A DNA stretch of 64,000 nucleotides. Source: Desulfofundulus kuznetsovii DSM 6115 (GTDB lineage Bacteria; Bacillota; Desulfotomaculia; Desulfotomaculales; Desulfovirgulaceae). Shown piece after piece: positions 52,433-61,354 of the stretch. Location: the NCBI RefSeq assembly GCF_000214705.1, contig NC_015573.1, forward strand, positions 2,115,001 to 2,179,000. The letters are read 5' to 3'. The position numbers and the translations under genes were made by a program. The notes below the pieces were generated by a model. It saw nothing but the letters and a program-made list of their open reading frames with translations, did no database searches and had not been told where the DNA came from. Each line of letters opens with the position of its first letter. Within the stretch, counting starts at the first letter, position 1.

Positions 52433-52483
52433 GCCACGGTGACCCTTTCCTTCGTGAAAAGGAAGTTGTGGGCCTTCGTGGCC
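52433..52483. repeat. GGCCACG long hairpin, copy C
   Basis: GCCACGG (52433-52439) and TTCGTGGCC (52475-52483) form the outer stem, with CTTTCCTT/AAGGAAG inside. On the minus strand the sequence is GGCCACGAAGGCCC... GTGGCTTTTTCTTTTT, so it can terminate transcription before the FmdE gene. It shares ends and layout with copies A and B. Confidence 0.6.
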
Positions 52484-52614
52484 GTTTATTTTCGCCCGCT
52501 TAAATTTATTCTTAAATTAAGGCTTAACCGGTGCTGCACCTGTCCCGGTTAAAAAGGGTCGTTAAACGGAACCGGCTTCTGTACGCGGCAAATTTTTCTT
52601 TCTTTCTCAACTCC

Positions 52615-52643
52615 AGTTTAAACTAACCGTTAGAAAGTGTCAA
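52615..52643 (-). promoter_or_regulatory. Sigma-A promoter upstream of the FmdE copy-2 leader
   Basis: On the minus strand TTGACA (52643-52638) and TAAACT (52620-52615) are 17 bp apart. Transcription from here would give a leader of roughly 230-320 nt containing AACCGG-rich structure and hairpin C. The remaining 220 bp up to the insertion sequence holds nothing recognisable. Confidence 0.7.
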
Positions 52644-52811
52644 CAAAAATGTTGCTCGAGCTATTTGCGTTGTAAGCATTTTACCCTCTGGGAGGCTAAC
52701 GCCCATATCAGACAGAGACGTTTTCCAGGCCACAGGACAGGGAGATTAACTAATATTTGGGGCCAATGGCTTATATATCCTTAACTACTCCTGTCAAAGG
52801 GCATACTTAAC

Positions 52812-54320
52812 CTGACACCCCCCTTAGGGCGCCCTTTTAGCAGTGTAGTTTCTCCGATTGGTCCTTGTCAGGCCGCTTTTACCAGGCTCCTCAAATTCAT
52901 TCCTTGTTTTTGTCGTAGCCGGCCCACGGCCATCGCCAGCATCACCATCAGGGCCAGTGCACAACGCAGCTTCATCTTTTTCAGGCCCCGGATAAAATGC
53001 TTTTCAAATCCATAGACCTCATCCAAACGGGCATTTACCCTTTCCACGGCCGTACGCTTCTTATAGGTTGCCTTCCATTTGTAACTGGACCGCGCTAAGG
53101 GCGTGAAGACCCGCCGGTCCTCTGCCAGGGGAATACGTACTCCACCCGTTGCGGAACACTGCTCCATTCCCCGGCACTTCACCCCGTAGTGCCGGGCAGG
53201 ACAGCGATATTTCAAGGTTCCCCGGTCCTTTTCAAATCCCCCGAAAGCCATCTCGCGACGTTTATTTGTTTCGAGACAGTGGCAATAAACAGTTCCACAG
53301 TAGTCGTAAACAATGTTCTCTTTACCGGTCACCAGCCGCGTCTCTTCGCCATCCCGCCATAGATTACGGATGTCAATTACGGGCTTGATCTGGTATTCGT
53401 CCCACAGCTTCATGATTAGTTTGCTGTCATCATAGCCTTTATCCGCCACTAATGTCTCACAGCGTTCTATAATCTCCGGATTTTGTTCGGCCACCCGTTC
53501 AATCAGCTTACGCCCCTCTTTCACGTCACTGGCTGATGCTCTTGTCACCGTAAGGCCTACGGGTAGCTCATATACAGCATCAACTATGAGATGAAGCTTG
53601 TAGCCAAACCAGGAAATTACTTTTTCCCATAGAGTACCGTCTTTTCTGCACCCACGGTACGTTTTCTTACCAAAGTCGGCATCGGTGTCGCGGCGCCCAT
53701 CAGGCTTCGGGACCTTTTCTTCTTCATCCCGCTTTTTGCCCCGGGCCAGACTGTGAATAGCTTTACTGTCCAGGGCCAGCACCCGCCCGAAATCCGGCAA
53801 CAGCGTACTTATTTCATCCACCAGCCGCGTAAATATTTTTTCCACTTCACCGGCGTGAAGCATCAACTTCACCAGGATGCGGCTGTACACATAAGAAGGT
53901 GGAACGGCATCCTCCCCCCGAACCGGATCAAATCCACATTGTTCCCGTAACTGGGCATTCCGCTTCAGTTCCCGCCGCAGGCTCTCAACAGAGGTGTGCT
54001 GAAATACGACCCCGGCCAGGATTGAGTTCCAGACCGCCCGTAGCGGGTAATCGTTGCGGCCGTGCCCACGTTCCCGCTCCAGCTTTTGCATGAGTTCCTC
54101 GTCGGGTAGATATTCGAGAACCAGGACCAGGCGTTCCAAATCTCCCAGTTCGTCAATTTCCCGCCACCCAAAAAGTCGTTGTTGTGGTATAATAGCCATA
54201 AGGGAAACCTCCTCTGGTTCTTTTTGGGGGATATAAAAAAGATTTCGCCAGAAAAGGAGGGTTCCCTTCTTATTTCTCCTCCTTTTTCACTATTCCTCTG
54301 TTTTTCTTCTTTGGGGTCAG
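52812..54320 (-). mobile_element. Insertion sequence, IS4/IS1182-like
   Basis: A 443-codon DDE transposase gene is flanked by possible short inverted ends: CTGACACCCC at 52812-52821 and GGGGTCAG at 54313-54320 (8 of about 10 bases). No target-site duplication was found, so both ends are tentative. It sits between two FmdE genes. Base composition is similar to the neighbourhood. Confidence 0.6.
52868..54199 (-). CDS. DDE transposase
   Basis: 443 residues. A helical N-terminal part (residues 1-130, typical of IS1182/IS4 group with DYPLRAVWNSILAG) is followed by the catalytic core: first Asp in VLALDSKAIHS near residue 142, second Asp in LVADKGYDDSK near residue 250 and Glu in TAVERVNARLDEVYGFEKHF near residue 395. 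A cysteine-containing insertion (YDYCGTVYCHC, CPARHYGVKC, MEQC) may bind zinc. No internal stops or frameshifts, so it could be active. Confidence 0.9.
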   Translation of the reverse strand: MAIIPQQRLFGWREIDELGDLERLVLVLEYLPDEELMQKLERERGHGRNDYPLRAVWNSILAGVVFQHTSVESLRRELKRNAQLREQCGFDPVRGEDAVPPSYVYSRILVKLMLHAGEVEKIFTRLVDEISTLLPDFGRVLALDSKAIHSLARGKKRDEEEKVPKPDGRRDTDADFGKKTYRGCRKDGTLWEKVISWFGYKLHLIVDAVYELPVGLTVTRASASDVKEGRKLIERVAEQNPEIIERCETLVADKGYDDSKLIMKLWDEYQIKPVIDIRNLWRDGEETRLVTGKENIVYDYCGTVYCHCLETNKRREMAFGGFEKDRGTLKYRCPARHYGVKCRGMEQCSATGGVRIPLAEDRRVFTPLARSSYKWKATYKKRTAVERVNARLDEVYGFEKHFIRGLKKMKLRCALALMVMLAMAVGRLRQKQGMNLRSLVKAA

Positions 54321-54465
54321 TTTTGCTAAAACGCTCCCTGCCCATGCCCGCAACCCGCATAAATCCTGATCCGTACCGGGGTAAAATATTTTTGCCACTG
54401 CCCTAAAACGGCCTATTCATCTCTACTTCCGAACATCGCAATTGGCTCTGCTCAGGGTGAATAAT

Positions 54466-55044
54466 CTACACTGAGCAACCCTTACAGACCGGACGTCCAT
54501 CCTGAAAAATGGTATGATCCCTCATCATTTCTTCGCCGCAGCGGCTGCAGGTTATCATCTCCAGGCAGAGCTCGGGAAGACGTATTTCTGAATTTACAAA
54601 TTGCATTTCAAAAATTTCTTCCGCCGGGCCTTCCAGGATGTACTTCATCAGGGGTTCCTGGCGGTGGTAAAACTCCTCCCGCTCCTCTTCTGTAGCTACG
54701 CCGTTGGCCACCTTTTCCATGAGGGTTACAAAATCATCACCTTCCCTGCTCAGCACCCCTGCCTTCAAGCTTACCCGCAAAGCTTGCCGCTCTCCCATGC
54801 GGGCAAAGGTAAAGACGTATTTGCCGTTGTCCCTGTAGACGAAGTTCCTCTTACCAAAGGTGCAACCCGACATCACCTGCACTGCGTCAGCGGCACAGGT
54901 ACGGTTTTCCACCACGGCCACCAGGTCGTGCCCGGGAACACCAGCACCCAGTTTTTCCAAAGCAACTTTTGTTGCCCGGTACCCGATGGCCAGCAAACAA
55001 CAGGGGTGCCCATGAAAGGCAATTACTTTTTCCCAATCGGTCAT
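54466..55044 (-). CDS. FmdE family protein with C-terminal zinc ribbon (copy 3)
   Basis: 192 residues. The usual FHGHxCPGLAxGYRA motif is FHGHPCCLLAIGYRA here, with Pro-Gly replaced by Cys-Leu. VENRTCAADAVQVMSGCTFG near residue 45 keeps the conserved cysteines; the ribbon is CSRCGEE and CKGC. It lies 36 bp downstream of the radical SAM gene and was probably in one transcript with CobN. Role unknown; the altered active-site cysteine pair suggests a changed metal site. Confidence 0.88.
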   Translation of the reverse strand: MTDWEKVIAFHGHPCCLLAIGYRATKVALEKLGAGVPGHDLVAVVENRTCAADAVQVMSGCTFGKRNFVYRDNGKYVFTFARMGERQALRVSLKAGVLSREGDDFVTLMEKVANGVATEEEREEFYHRQEPLMKYILEGPAEEIFEMQFVNSEIRLPELCLEMITCSRCGEEMMRDHTIFQDGRPVCKGCSV

Positions 55045-55080
55045 CTGAAAGCCCCTCCTCTCTTGTTTAAAAGTATTCTC

Positions 55081-56142
55081 CTATTTTAACAAAAGATAGA
55101 CTTTCCTTAACAGGCAATCTGCCTCACAGGCACGGTCCACCCGGCCGGTAAAGGCATAAGCACGGGCGGGGCAACCGCCGCCGCATGAGAATCTATCCGG
55201 ACAGTCCCGGCAACCGGACACTCTTTCCACGGTACGTCCCGGGAGCGGCGTTCCGGCCAGCGCTTCGGCCAGGGAAAACCTCCCGTCCGTGATCCGGCCC
55301 AGGTAAAATTCTGCCAGGCCGCAAAGGGAAGCACAGGGATAAACTGAGCCGTCGGGCGCAACGGCCAGTGACTGCCCCGTGGTGGCATAACAGTAATGCT
55401 GCCTGGCCACACCCCGGCACAGCTGGTATTTCAACCTTTCCACTTCCCGAAAGCGGATCAATGGCCCGCCCAGCCGGGCTATTTCCTCTGCCCGCTTTAT
55501 GGCTGCTTTGACCTGCTGGTTCAGAAGCTCCGGCTCCGGCGGTGCTACGCGCCCCTCCCGACCCCTGCCCAGGGGGCGCAGCAAGTCCAGAGAAATCCCG
55601 TAGACATTCCCCAGGTAAGCAGCCAGTTCCACCAGCTGAGTCAACCCCGCCGTGCTTTCAGCCGTTAAAACTACCGTCAGACCTACCTTGATTCCTTCTG
55701 CAGCCAGGTTTTGCAGTCCCCGGATTACGGCCAGGGTAGAACCCCCACCCCCGGCAAAAGGGCGCAGCCGGTCGTTAATCTCCGGACGGCCGTCCAGGCT
55801 CACCCCCAGCGCCACGCCCAGGGACTTTAATTCCCGAGCCACTGCGGGGGTGATCAGCGTTCCGTTGGTCTGCAGCTGTAATTTAACGGAAAGCCGGCGT
55901 GACCGAACGTAGGCCGCCACCTCTTTTACCAGGGGCAGGTTTAACAGGGGCTCGCCGCCGGAAAACTGGATCTTGAAGGATTTGCTCCGGGCGGCAGCGT
56001 AATCCACCGCCTGCCGGGCCACCTCCCAGGACATATGCCTTTTGCTTTCGCCTCCCCGGGCATAGCAATAAACGCAGCGCAGGTTGCAATCACCGGTTAC
56101 CAGCAATACCAGGAGCTTGATTTCTTTCGTCATTTGCCCCAC
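55081..56142 (-). CDS. Radical SAM-SPASM enzyme
   Basis: 353 residues. The radical SAM cluster motif is CNLRCVYCYA near residue 19, with the GGEPLL segment near residue 62. The C-terminal SPASM domain has CASLCG near residue 272, then CRDCPDRFSCGGGCPARAYA near residue 312 and a final CEADC, enough for two auxiliary [4Fe-4S] clusters. Such enzymes modify peptides or proteins (as in AnSME, PqqE) or help build cofactors. No precursor peptide gene was seen nearby. It lies 26 bp after cobN and before FmdE. Confidence 0.88.
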   Translation of the reverse strand: MGQMTKEIKLLVLLVTGDCNLRCVYCYARGGESKRHMSWEVARQAVDYAAARSKSFKIQFSGGEPLLNLPLVKEVAAYVRSRRLSVKLQLQTNGTLITPAVARELKSLGVALGVSLDGRPEINDRLRPFAGGGGSTLAVIRGLQNLAAEGIKVGLTVVLTAESTAGLTQLVELAAYLGNVYGISLDLLRPLGRGREGRVAPPEPELLNQQVKAAIKRAEEIARLGGPLIRFREVERLKYQLCRGVARQHYCYATTGQSLAVAPDGSVYPCASLCGLAEFYLGRITDGRFSLAEALAGTPLPGRTVERVSGCRDCPDRFSCGGGCPARAYAFTGRVDRACEADCLLRKVYLLLK

Positions 56143-56167
56143 CCGTCCAGTTTTTTACTTTAAAGTA

Positions 56168-59100
56168 CTATTCCGTCCGGGCCTCCAGTTCCCCTTCTAT
56201 TTCCAGGTAAAGTTCTCTTAATGCCTCGTTCATTTCCGGTGCTGCCTGCCACATTCCCCTTTCAATGGCTTCCAGCAAGTGTTCGACAATGTTCTGCAAA
56301 GCCCAGGGATTGACTTCTTTAAACCAATCCTGCATGGATGGATCCAGGGCATACTTATGTGCCAGAGCCTCGTAAAGCCAGTCCTCCAGCACCCCGGCGG
56401 TGGCGTCCCAGCCGAAAGCCACCTCCACCAGGTGGGAAAGGTCCCCCGCTCCTTTATAGCCGTGGCGTTTCATACTTTCAATCCATTTGGGATTGAGTAC
56501 CCGGGCCCGGAAAATATGCCTGGTTTCCTCATCCAGAGTACGCACCCGTACCCTTGCCGGATCCGAACTGTCGCCGCTGAAAGACATGGGCGGCTCCCCC
56601 TTTATTGCCTTTACCGCCGCCACCATGCCGCCGTGGTAGGAGTAAAAGTCATCGCTGTCGTACATATCGATCTCGCGGGTATCCTCATTTTTCACGGTAG
56701 CTTCCACCAGGGCCAGGCGCTGCCGGAAAGCAGGCCGGGCATCTTTACCAAAAGAGCGCCGGCTGTAAGCATAACCACCCCAGGTGACGTAGACTTCCCC
56801 CAGGTCTTTCTCGTCCCGCCAGTTCCTGGCGGTTATGAGGTTGCTTACTCCCGCCCCGTAACACCCCGGGGGATCGCTGAAAATACGCCACAGGGCTTCT
56901 TCCCGGGCCTGTTCCGGATTTATCCCCTGAGCTACTTTTTCTGCCACCTCCTGACGCACGTGGGCAGCTACAAAATTCAAATCTTCCGGCTCGTCCAGAT
57001 TGGCCACCATTTCCACTGCCTGGTCAATCAAGTGGATGACATTTAAAAAGGCATCGCGGAACATGCCGCTGGCCCTTATGGTCACGTCTATCCGGGGCCG
57101 TCCCAGCTCCTCCAGGGGGATTACAGCCAGTCCCTTAATTCTCCCGCTTTTTTCATCCCATACCGGCCGGACTCCCATTAAGTACAACGCCTGGGCTATA
57201 TCGTCGCCCCCTGTGCGCATGTTGCTGGTAGCCCATACCACAATGCCAACACTCCCGGGATAGGTTCCCTTCTCCTGCCTGTACCGTTCCAGCAGGGCAT
57301 CAGCCAGGGAGCAGCCCACCTGCCAGGCCGCACGGCTGGGAACAGCCTGGGGATCGACAGAGTAAAAATTGCGCCCGGTAGGGAGAATGTCAGCCATGCC
57401 ACGGGTAGGAGCTCCCGAAGGTCCAGGGGGCACAAAACCCCCGGCTAAAGCGTTGAGGCAGTTGTCCAGTTCCTGCTTTGTTGCGGCCAGAGCCGGCACC
57501 AGTGTATTGACTGCGTATTCAAGCACCCGGCAAATCTCCTCATTTTGTTTTCCCAGGAGCTTTTGCACTATAAAGGGCGCTTCATCTACCGTATAACCGC
57601 CATTTACGAAGGCTTCCAGCAACCGGCGGGCCAGGTTATCAATTTCATCCAGCATTTCTCCATATGTACGTCCCCGATCTGGATCGAAATAGCCGGGATT
57701 TGACAGGAGTGCTTCATAGTTGAACCCTTTTATACCGGCTACCTGCTCCCGCAAGGAAGGGACCGGACCGTTGGGCAGGCGGGTTAGGGCCAGGAGCATT
57801 TCCACCAGGGCTTCGCCTGCCGGCGGCTGGCCCAAAATGTGCAGGCCGTCCCGGATCAACGTATCTTTTATCTCGTGCAGGTACGAATGCAGGTGCTCCA
57901 GAAAATCCTCCCAGTCTTTTTCTGCTGCCTCCCGGGTTATTTTTAAATCTCGATCCAGATGAGTAAGTGCCACTTTTTCCCAGATCAGGTTATGCAGGGA
58001 GGGCAGCCTGGAAGCGTCCATCATCTTTGCTTCGTTATATTCCTTCAAGATAACCTCAATTTCGGCCAGTTCATCATATGACCCGGCCCTGGTCATGACC
58101 GGCACCAGGTGGTCAATAATGCAGGCATGGGAACGGCGCTTGGCCTGGGTGCCTTCCCCTGGATTGTTTACAATATACGGGTAAACGTGAGGCAGATCGT
58201 TAATAGCCAGGTCCGGGAAGCAGGCCGCGGAAAGTCCCACCCCCTTGCCGGGAAGCCACTCCAGTGAGCCATGCTTACCAATATGAAAGACAATATCTGC
58301 TTGAAAAACATCCCGCAACCACCGGTAATAGGCCAGGTAGTGATGTGGCGGGGAAAGATCCGGGCTGTGGTAGATTTTCGACGGGTCTTCCAAAAAGCCT
58401 CGCGGCGGTTGCACGCCCAGAAACACGTTGCCCAGAAATATCCCGGGTACCAGCAAATGATCTCCGTAATAGAAAACCTCACCGGGAGGAGGCCCCCAGT
58501 CCCGCTCCAGGTGCTCCTGTGAGTTCTCAGGAAAAGCGGAAAACCACTCCCTGTAAGTACCTTTCTCCACCCGGGCAACTGCCCGGCGCTCCAGTTCCCG
58601 GGGCTCCAGCCAGCCCCGCTCGTTGGTTAAACCGGCTAAAATTTTCTCCATCAGGGCGGTCCCGTCAGGGGGCAGGTCTTCCACCTGGTAACCGGCTTCC
58701 CGCATGGCAAGTAGCAAACGGTGCACGCTGGCCGGCGTATCCAGGCCGAAGGCGTTGCCGATGCGGTCGTTGCGGGGCGGGTAATTGTGCAGGATAATGG
58801 CCACTTTTTTCTCGCGGTTGGGCTTGCGCCTCAACCTTGCCCAGCGTAAGGCGAGGGAGGCCACTTTTTGCATTCGTTCGGCAACGGGCACATATTTAAT
58901 TGGAGCTGCCCCGGTAAGGGGATCTCTTTCCAATTCCTCCCGGGTGGCCACCGGCACAGTAATCAGATCGCCGTCAAACTCCGGCAGGGCCACGCTCATA
59001 ACAACGTCCAGCGGGCCGAGACCCTGCTGGCTGTTTTCCCATTCGCTACGGGACGCTACGGAAATGATGGCTTTGATTAAGGGCACGCCCAGGCGCAGGT

Positions 59101-59926
59101 AGAGATCCTTTTCTTCAACCCGGCTGAAGGTTGGCGTGGCCATGGTTTGGGCAAACATGAGAGTGTTTACCACCACATCCACCAGCGGCCGGCCCTGGCG
59201 ACTAAAGTAATTTTCCACCACCCAGGCTATCCCCCGGCTACCCAGCTCATCGTTTCTGGTCGCATACAGGAATACCGGCAGGGCTACACCACCCTGGTTT
59301 TCTATTTGATTGATCAGCTCGTCCACAAAGCCGGTGTTGCCGGTTACCCGGTAACTCTGGTAGAAAAGAATACCCACCACGGGTTTACCTTCCTTTAGTT
59401 TTTCTTCAAGAAGGGCCGCTGCCTGGGCCTCACTCTGACACCCCGGGTAGTATAACCCTTCCCAGGGGAGGGGTTTGGGCTCCGGTACAGGGTAAAACTT
59501 TTTTAAATAACGGTTAATTGACCAGATGAGTAAATTTTTGAGGTTCTCCTCCCCGCCGTAACAAACATATAACCGGACAAGCCGGTAATCTTCTTCAGAA
59601 AGGTTGCTCAAGCCCAGGAGCGCCCGGGTATCATCCCCCGCCGAAGGCAGAACGGCCAGAGGTATGGCCTGTTCTCTGGCCAGGGCCGTTACCCGGTCGA
59701 AAGAGGGTAAGGAGTCCGGCCCACCCATCAGGTGCAGGATCACCAGGTGGCAGCAGGGAACCGTATCCAGTAACTCTGCTTGCTTTTCCGGGCCGGTTAA
59801 ATCCCGCTTCGCGTATGCCAGAACTTCCACCAGGGGTCCGTATTCCCTGTGCACGCTCCTGACGGCATTACTGAGGCTGCCCAATTCACCCTCAATGGCC
59901 GTGTAAAACAATATTCTAAGCTTCAT
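56168..59926 (-). CDS. cobN: CobN-type cobaltochelatase large subunit
   Basis: 1252 residues, full-length for CobN/BchH-type chelatases. Conserved blocks include VVNNPGEGTQAKRRSHACII near residue 600, IVVWATSNMRTGGDDIAQAL near residue 910 and GAGVSNLI near residue 1022. CobN needs ATPase partners (CobS/CobT or ChlI/D-type), which are not in the window. Cobalt insertion in the corrin pathway is the known role, but anaerobes usually use CbiK/CbiX, so another metal or tetrapyrrole is possible. It overlaps a nitrilase remnant by 11 bp. Confidence 0.92.
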   Translation of the reverse strand: MKLRILFYTAIEGELGSLSNAVRSVHREYGPLVEVLAYAKRDLTGPEKQAELLDTVPCCHLVILHLMGGPDSLPSFDRVTALAREQAIPLAVLPSAGDDTRALLGLSNLSEEDYRLVRLYVCYGGEENLKNLLIWSINRYLKKFYPVPEPKPLPWEGLYYPGCQSEAQAAALLEEKLKEGKPVVGILFYQSYRVTGNTGFVDELINQIENQGGVALPVFLYATRNDELGSRGIAWVVENYFSRQGRPLVDVVVNTLMFAQTMATPTFSRVEEKDLYLRLGVPLIKAIISVASRSEWENSQQGLGPLDVVMSVALPEFDGDLITVPVATREELERDPLTGAAPIKYVPVAERMQKVASLALRWARLRRKPNREKKVAIILHNYPPRNDRIGNAFGLDTPASVHRLLLAMREAGYQVEDLPPDGTALMEKILAGLTNERGWLEPRELERRAVARVEKGTYREWFSAFPENSQEHLERDWGPPPGEVFYYGDHLLVPGIFLGNVFLGVQPPRGFLEDPSKIYHSPDLSPPHHYLAYYRWLRDVFQADIVFHIGKHGSLEWLPGKGVGLSAACFPDLAINDLPHVYPYIVNNPGEGTQAKRRSHACIIDHLVPVMTRAGSYDELAEIEVILKEYNEAKMMDASRLPSLHNLIWEKVALTHLDRDLKITREAAEKDWEDFLEHLHSYLHEIKDTLIRDGLHILGQPPAGEALVEMLLALTRLPNGPVPSLREQVAGIKGFNYEALLSNPGYFDPDRGRTYGEMLDEIDNLARRLLEAFVNGGYTVDEAPFIVQKLLGKQNEEICRVLEYAVNTLVPALAATKQELDNCLNALAGGFVPPGPSGAPTRGMADILPTGRNFYSVDPQAVPSRAAWQVGCSLADALLERYRQEKGTYPGSVGIVVWATSNMRTGGDDIAQALYLMGVRPVWDEKSGRIKGLAVIPLEELGRPRIDVTIRASGMFRDAFLNVIHLIDQAVEMVANLDEPEDLNFVAAHVRQEVAEKVAQGINPEQAREEALWRIFSDPPGCYGAGVSNLITARNWRDEKDLGEVYVTWGGYAYSRRSFGKDARPAFRQRLALVEATVKNEDTREIDMYDSDDFYSYHGGMVAAVKAIKGEPPMSFSGDSSDPARVRVRTLDEETRHIFRARVLNPKWIESMKRHGYKGAGDLSHLVEVAFGWDATAGVLEDWLYEALAHKYALDPSMQDWFKEVNPWALQNIVEHLLEAIERGMWQAAPEMNEALRELYLEIEGELEARTE

Positions 59927-60170
59927 CCCATTCTCTCCCCTCTTCTAAATGGACTGCGGTGTTATAATAAATACCCGATTTTAAATCCACTTCCGGTAGC
60001 CCCAGGCAAATATAGACCCCGTACCGGCGGGCCAGGGCACCGAACAATTCCGTGGTCGGCCCGGGAACGGTCTCCACAAAGGGGGAAATGTCCCTTCTGC
60101 TTTCAAAGGCATAACCCGTGGTGGCCAGCTCGGGATTTATAATGATCCGGGCCGGGAAGTTTTTCGACAT
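59916..60170 (-). pseudogene. Nitrilase-family remnant fused against the cobN start
   Basis: 84 codons matching the N-terminal half of carbon-nitrogen hydrolases: IIINPELATTGYAFESR (catalytic Glu of the first motif), VETVPGPTTELFGALARRYG and YICLGLPEV. The first ~30 residues and everything after GIYYNTAVHL, including the Lys and Cys of the catalytic triad, are missing. The frame ends in a TAG inside the first codons of cobN, so the deletion endpoint lies at the cobN start. Confidence 0.8.
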
Positions 60171-60208
60171 CCAATTTGCAGGATAGATGGCAAAATAGAT
60201 TTTCCGCT

Positions 60209-61318
60209 TCAGGGTAGAAAAGCTTTTTCTTGTTTCGTAATTATTTCATTAACCGCTCTGATAAACATCTTAATCAGGTAATTAACCGGCTCGCTTCCCT
60301 TTCCCTCATCAACAGCTGCAGAAGGTACATATGCCCGGATAAAGTTCCTTCCTGCCTCTAACGTCGCCCCGCCGGACAGCAGGCCCCATTCATATTCGTC
60401 AAGCAAATGCAGTAACGTGGCCGCCAGGGCGACCAGTCTTTCGTCTGTAGCCAGGCGACGCAACCGTTCCAGATATAACTCCCGGGGAAGCCCGATCCCA
60501 TCAGATTGTGCCAGGCGCCAGAAGTCGTCAAGACCAATCACGTACCTCTCCAGGCGGACCAGAAAATTGCACTGGCGCAGGGGATTAAGGCCGGTCTGTT
60601 TATCCAGTGCCTCTTTAACTGCTACCTTAACCGCCCTCCCGATCAGCTCACCCAGTTTGGAATGCTTCCCGGCATCTGTGAAGCTATGCCGGCACTGCAC
60701 GTTGGAAACGGCAATAATTTGATCGGTGCCTGACCCGGTGGCGATCCCGTGAGAATAACGGCTGGGAGCAACCAGTTCCTGCAGGGCAGCCGCCTTGGCC
60801 TCAGTGGCTGTAACAATGGCGCGCACAAGCGTGTGGGGAGGCAGGTTGCCATCGATAAGCAGGATGATATTTATGGTGCCGCCGACGAAAGTCCACTGGC
60901 CGTCCAGTTCGTAGTGCCGGGCGGGATCTCCGGCCCGTCCCCCGTTTACCTCTACTCCGCCGGTAACCACAGCTGTCACCGCCAGCTCACGATAATCAGC
61001 CGTTTTTATAGAAGCATTTTCCATTCTGGCCGCAGTCAATAGCCCGGCAGTGTGACGGTAGGGCAAATTCAAACGGCCGGTCAGGTACTCCAGGTATCCC
61101 TCCACGCTGCCTCCCGGCAAATCGGCAGGCTTGTGATCACCGGGAGGGATGTGGTGGTTAAATACCGCCTGTAAGTCTTCTCGATAGCCGCCGTTGAGCC
61201 TGGCCGTACTGACCACCCGGCGTGGTCCGGGAAAATAAACGATGATGCTATCGTCACGCCGGTAAATTTTTTCCCCGCTGCTCGTTTCATAAATGAGCAA
61301 TATACCACCCACTCTCAT
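60209..61318 (-). CDS. cbiZ: Adenosylcobinamide amidohydrolase CbiZ (extended)
   Basis: 369 residues from the ATG at 61318; a TTG at 61300 has a better GGGTGG ribosome binding site. The CbiZ domain (about 1-240) shows GGTINIILLIDGNLPPHTLV near residue 147 and YSHGIATGSGTDQIIAVSN near residue 185. The last ~130 residues are a helical extension (YVIGLDDFWRLAQSDGIGLP) not found in the archaeal core. It removes the aminopropanol arm of cobinamide for salvage. It is next to a B12-type importer. Confidence 0.9.
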   Translation of the reverse strand: MRVGGILLIYETSSGEKIYRRDDSIIVYFPGPRRVVSTARLNGGYREDLQAVFNHHIPPGDHKPADLPGGSVEGYLEYLTGRLNLPYRHTAGLLTAARMENASIKTADYRELAVTAVVTGGVEVNGGRAGDPARHYELDGQWTFVGGTINIILLIDGNLPPHTLVRAIVTATEAKAAALQELVAPSRYSHGIATGSGTDQIIAVSNVQCRHSFTDAGKHSKLGELIGRAVKVAVKEALDKQTGLNPLRQCNFLVRLERYVIGLDDFWRLAQSDGIGLPRELYLERLRRLATDERLVALAATLLHLLDEYEWGLLSGGATLEAGRNFIRAYVPSAAVDEGKGSEPVNYLIKMFIRAVNEIITKQEKAFLP

Positions 61319-61354
61319 TCAATATAATTCGCCATCATTAAATGTCCATCTTTC

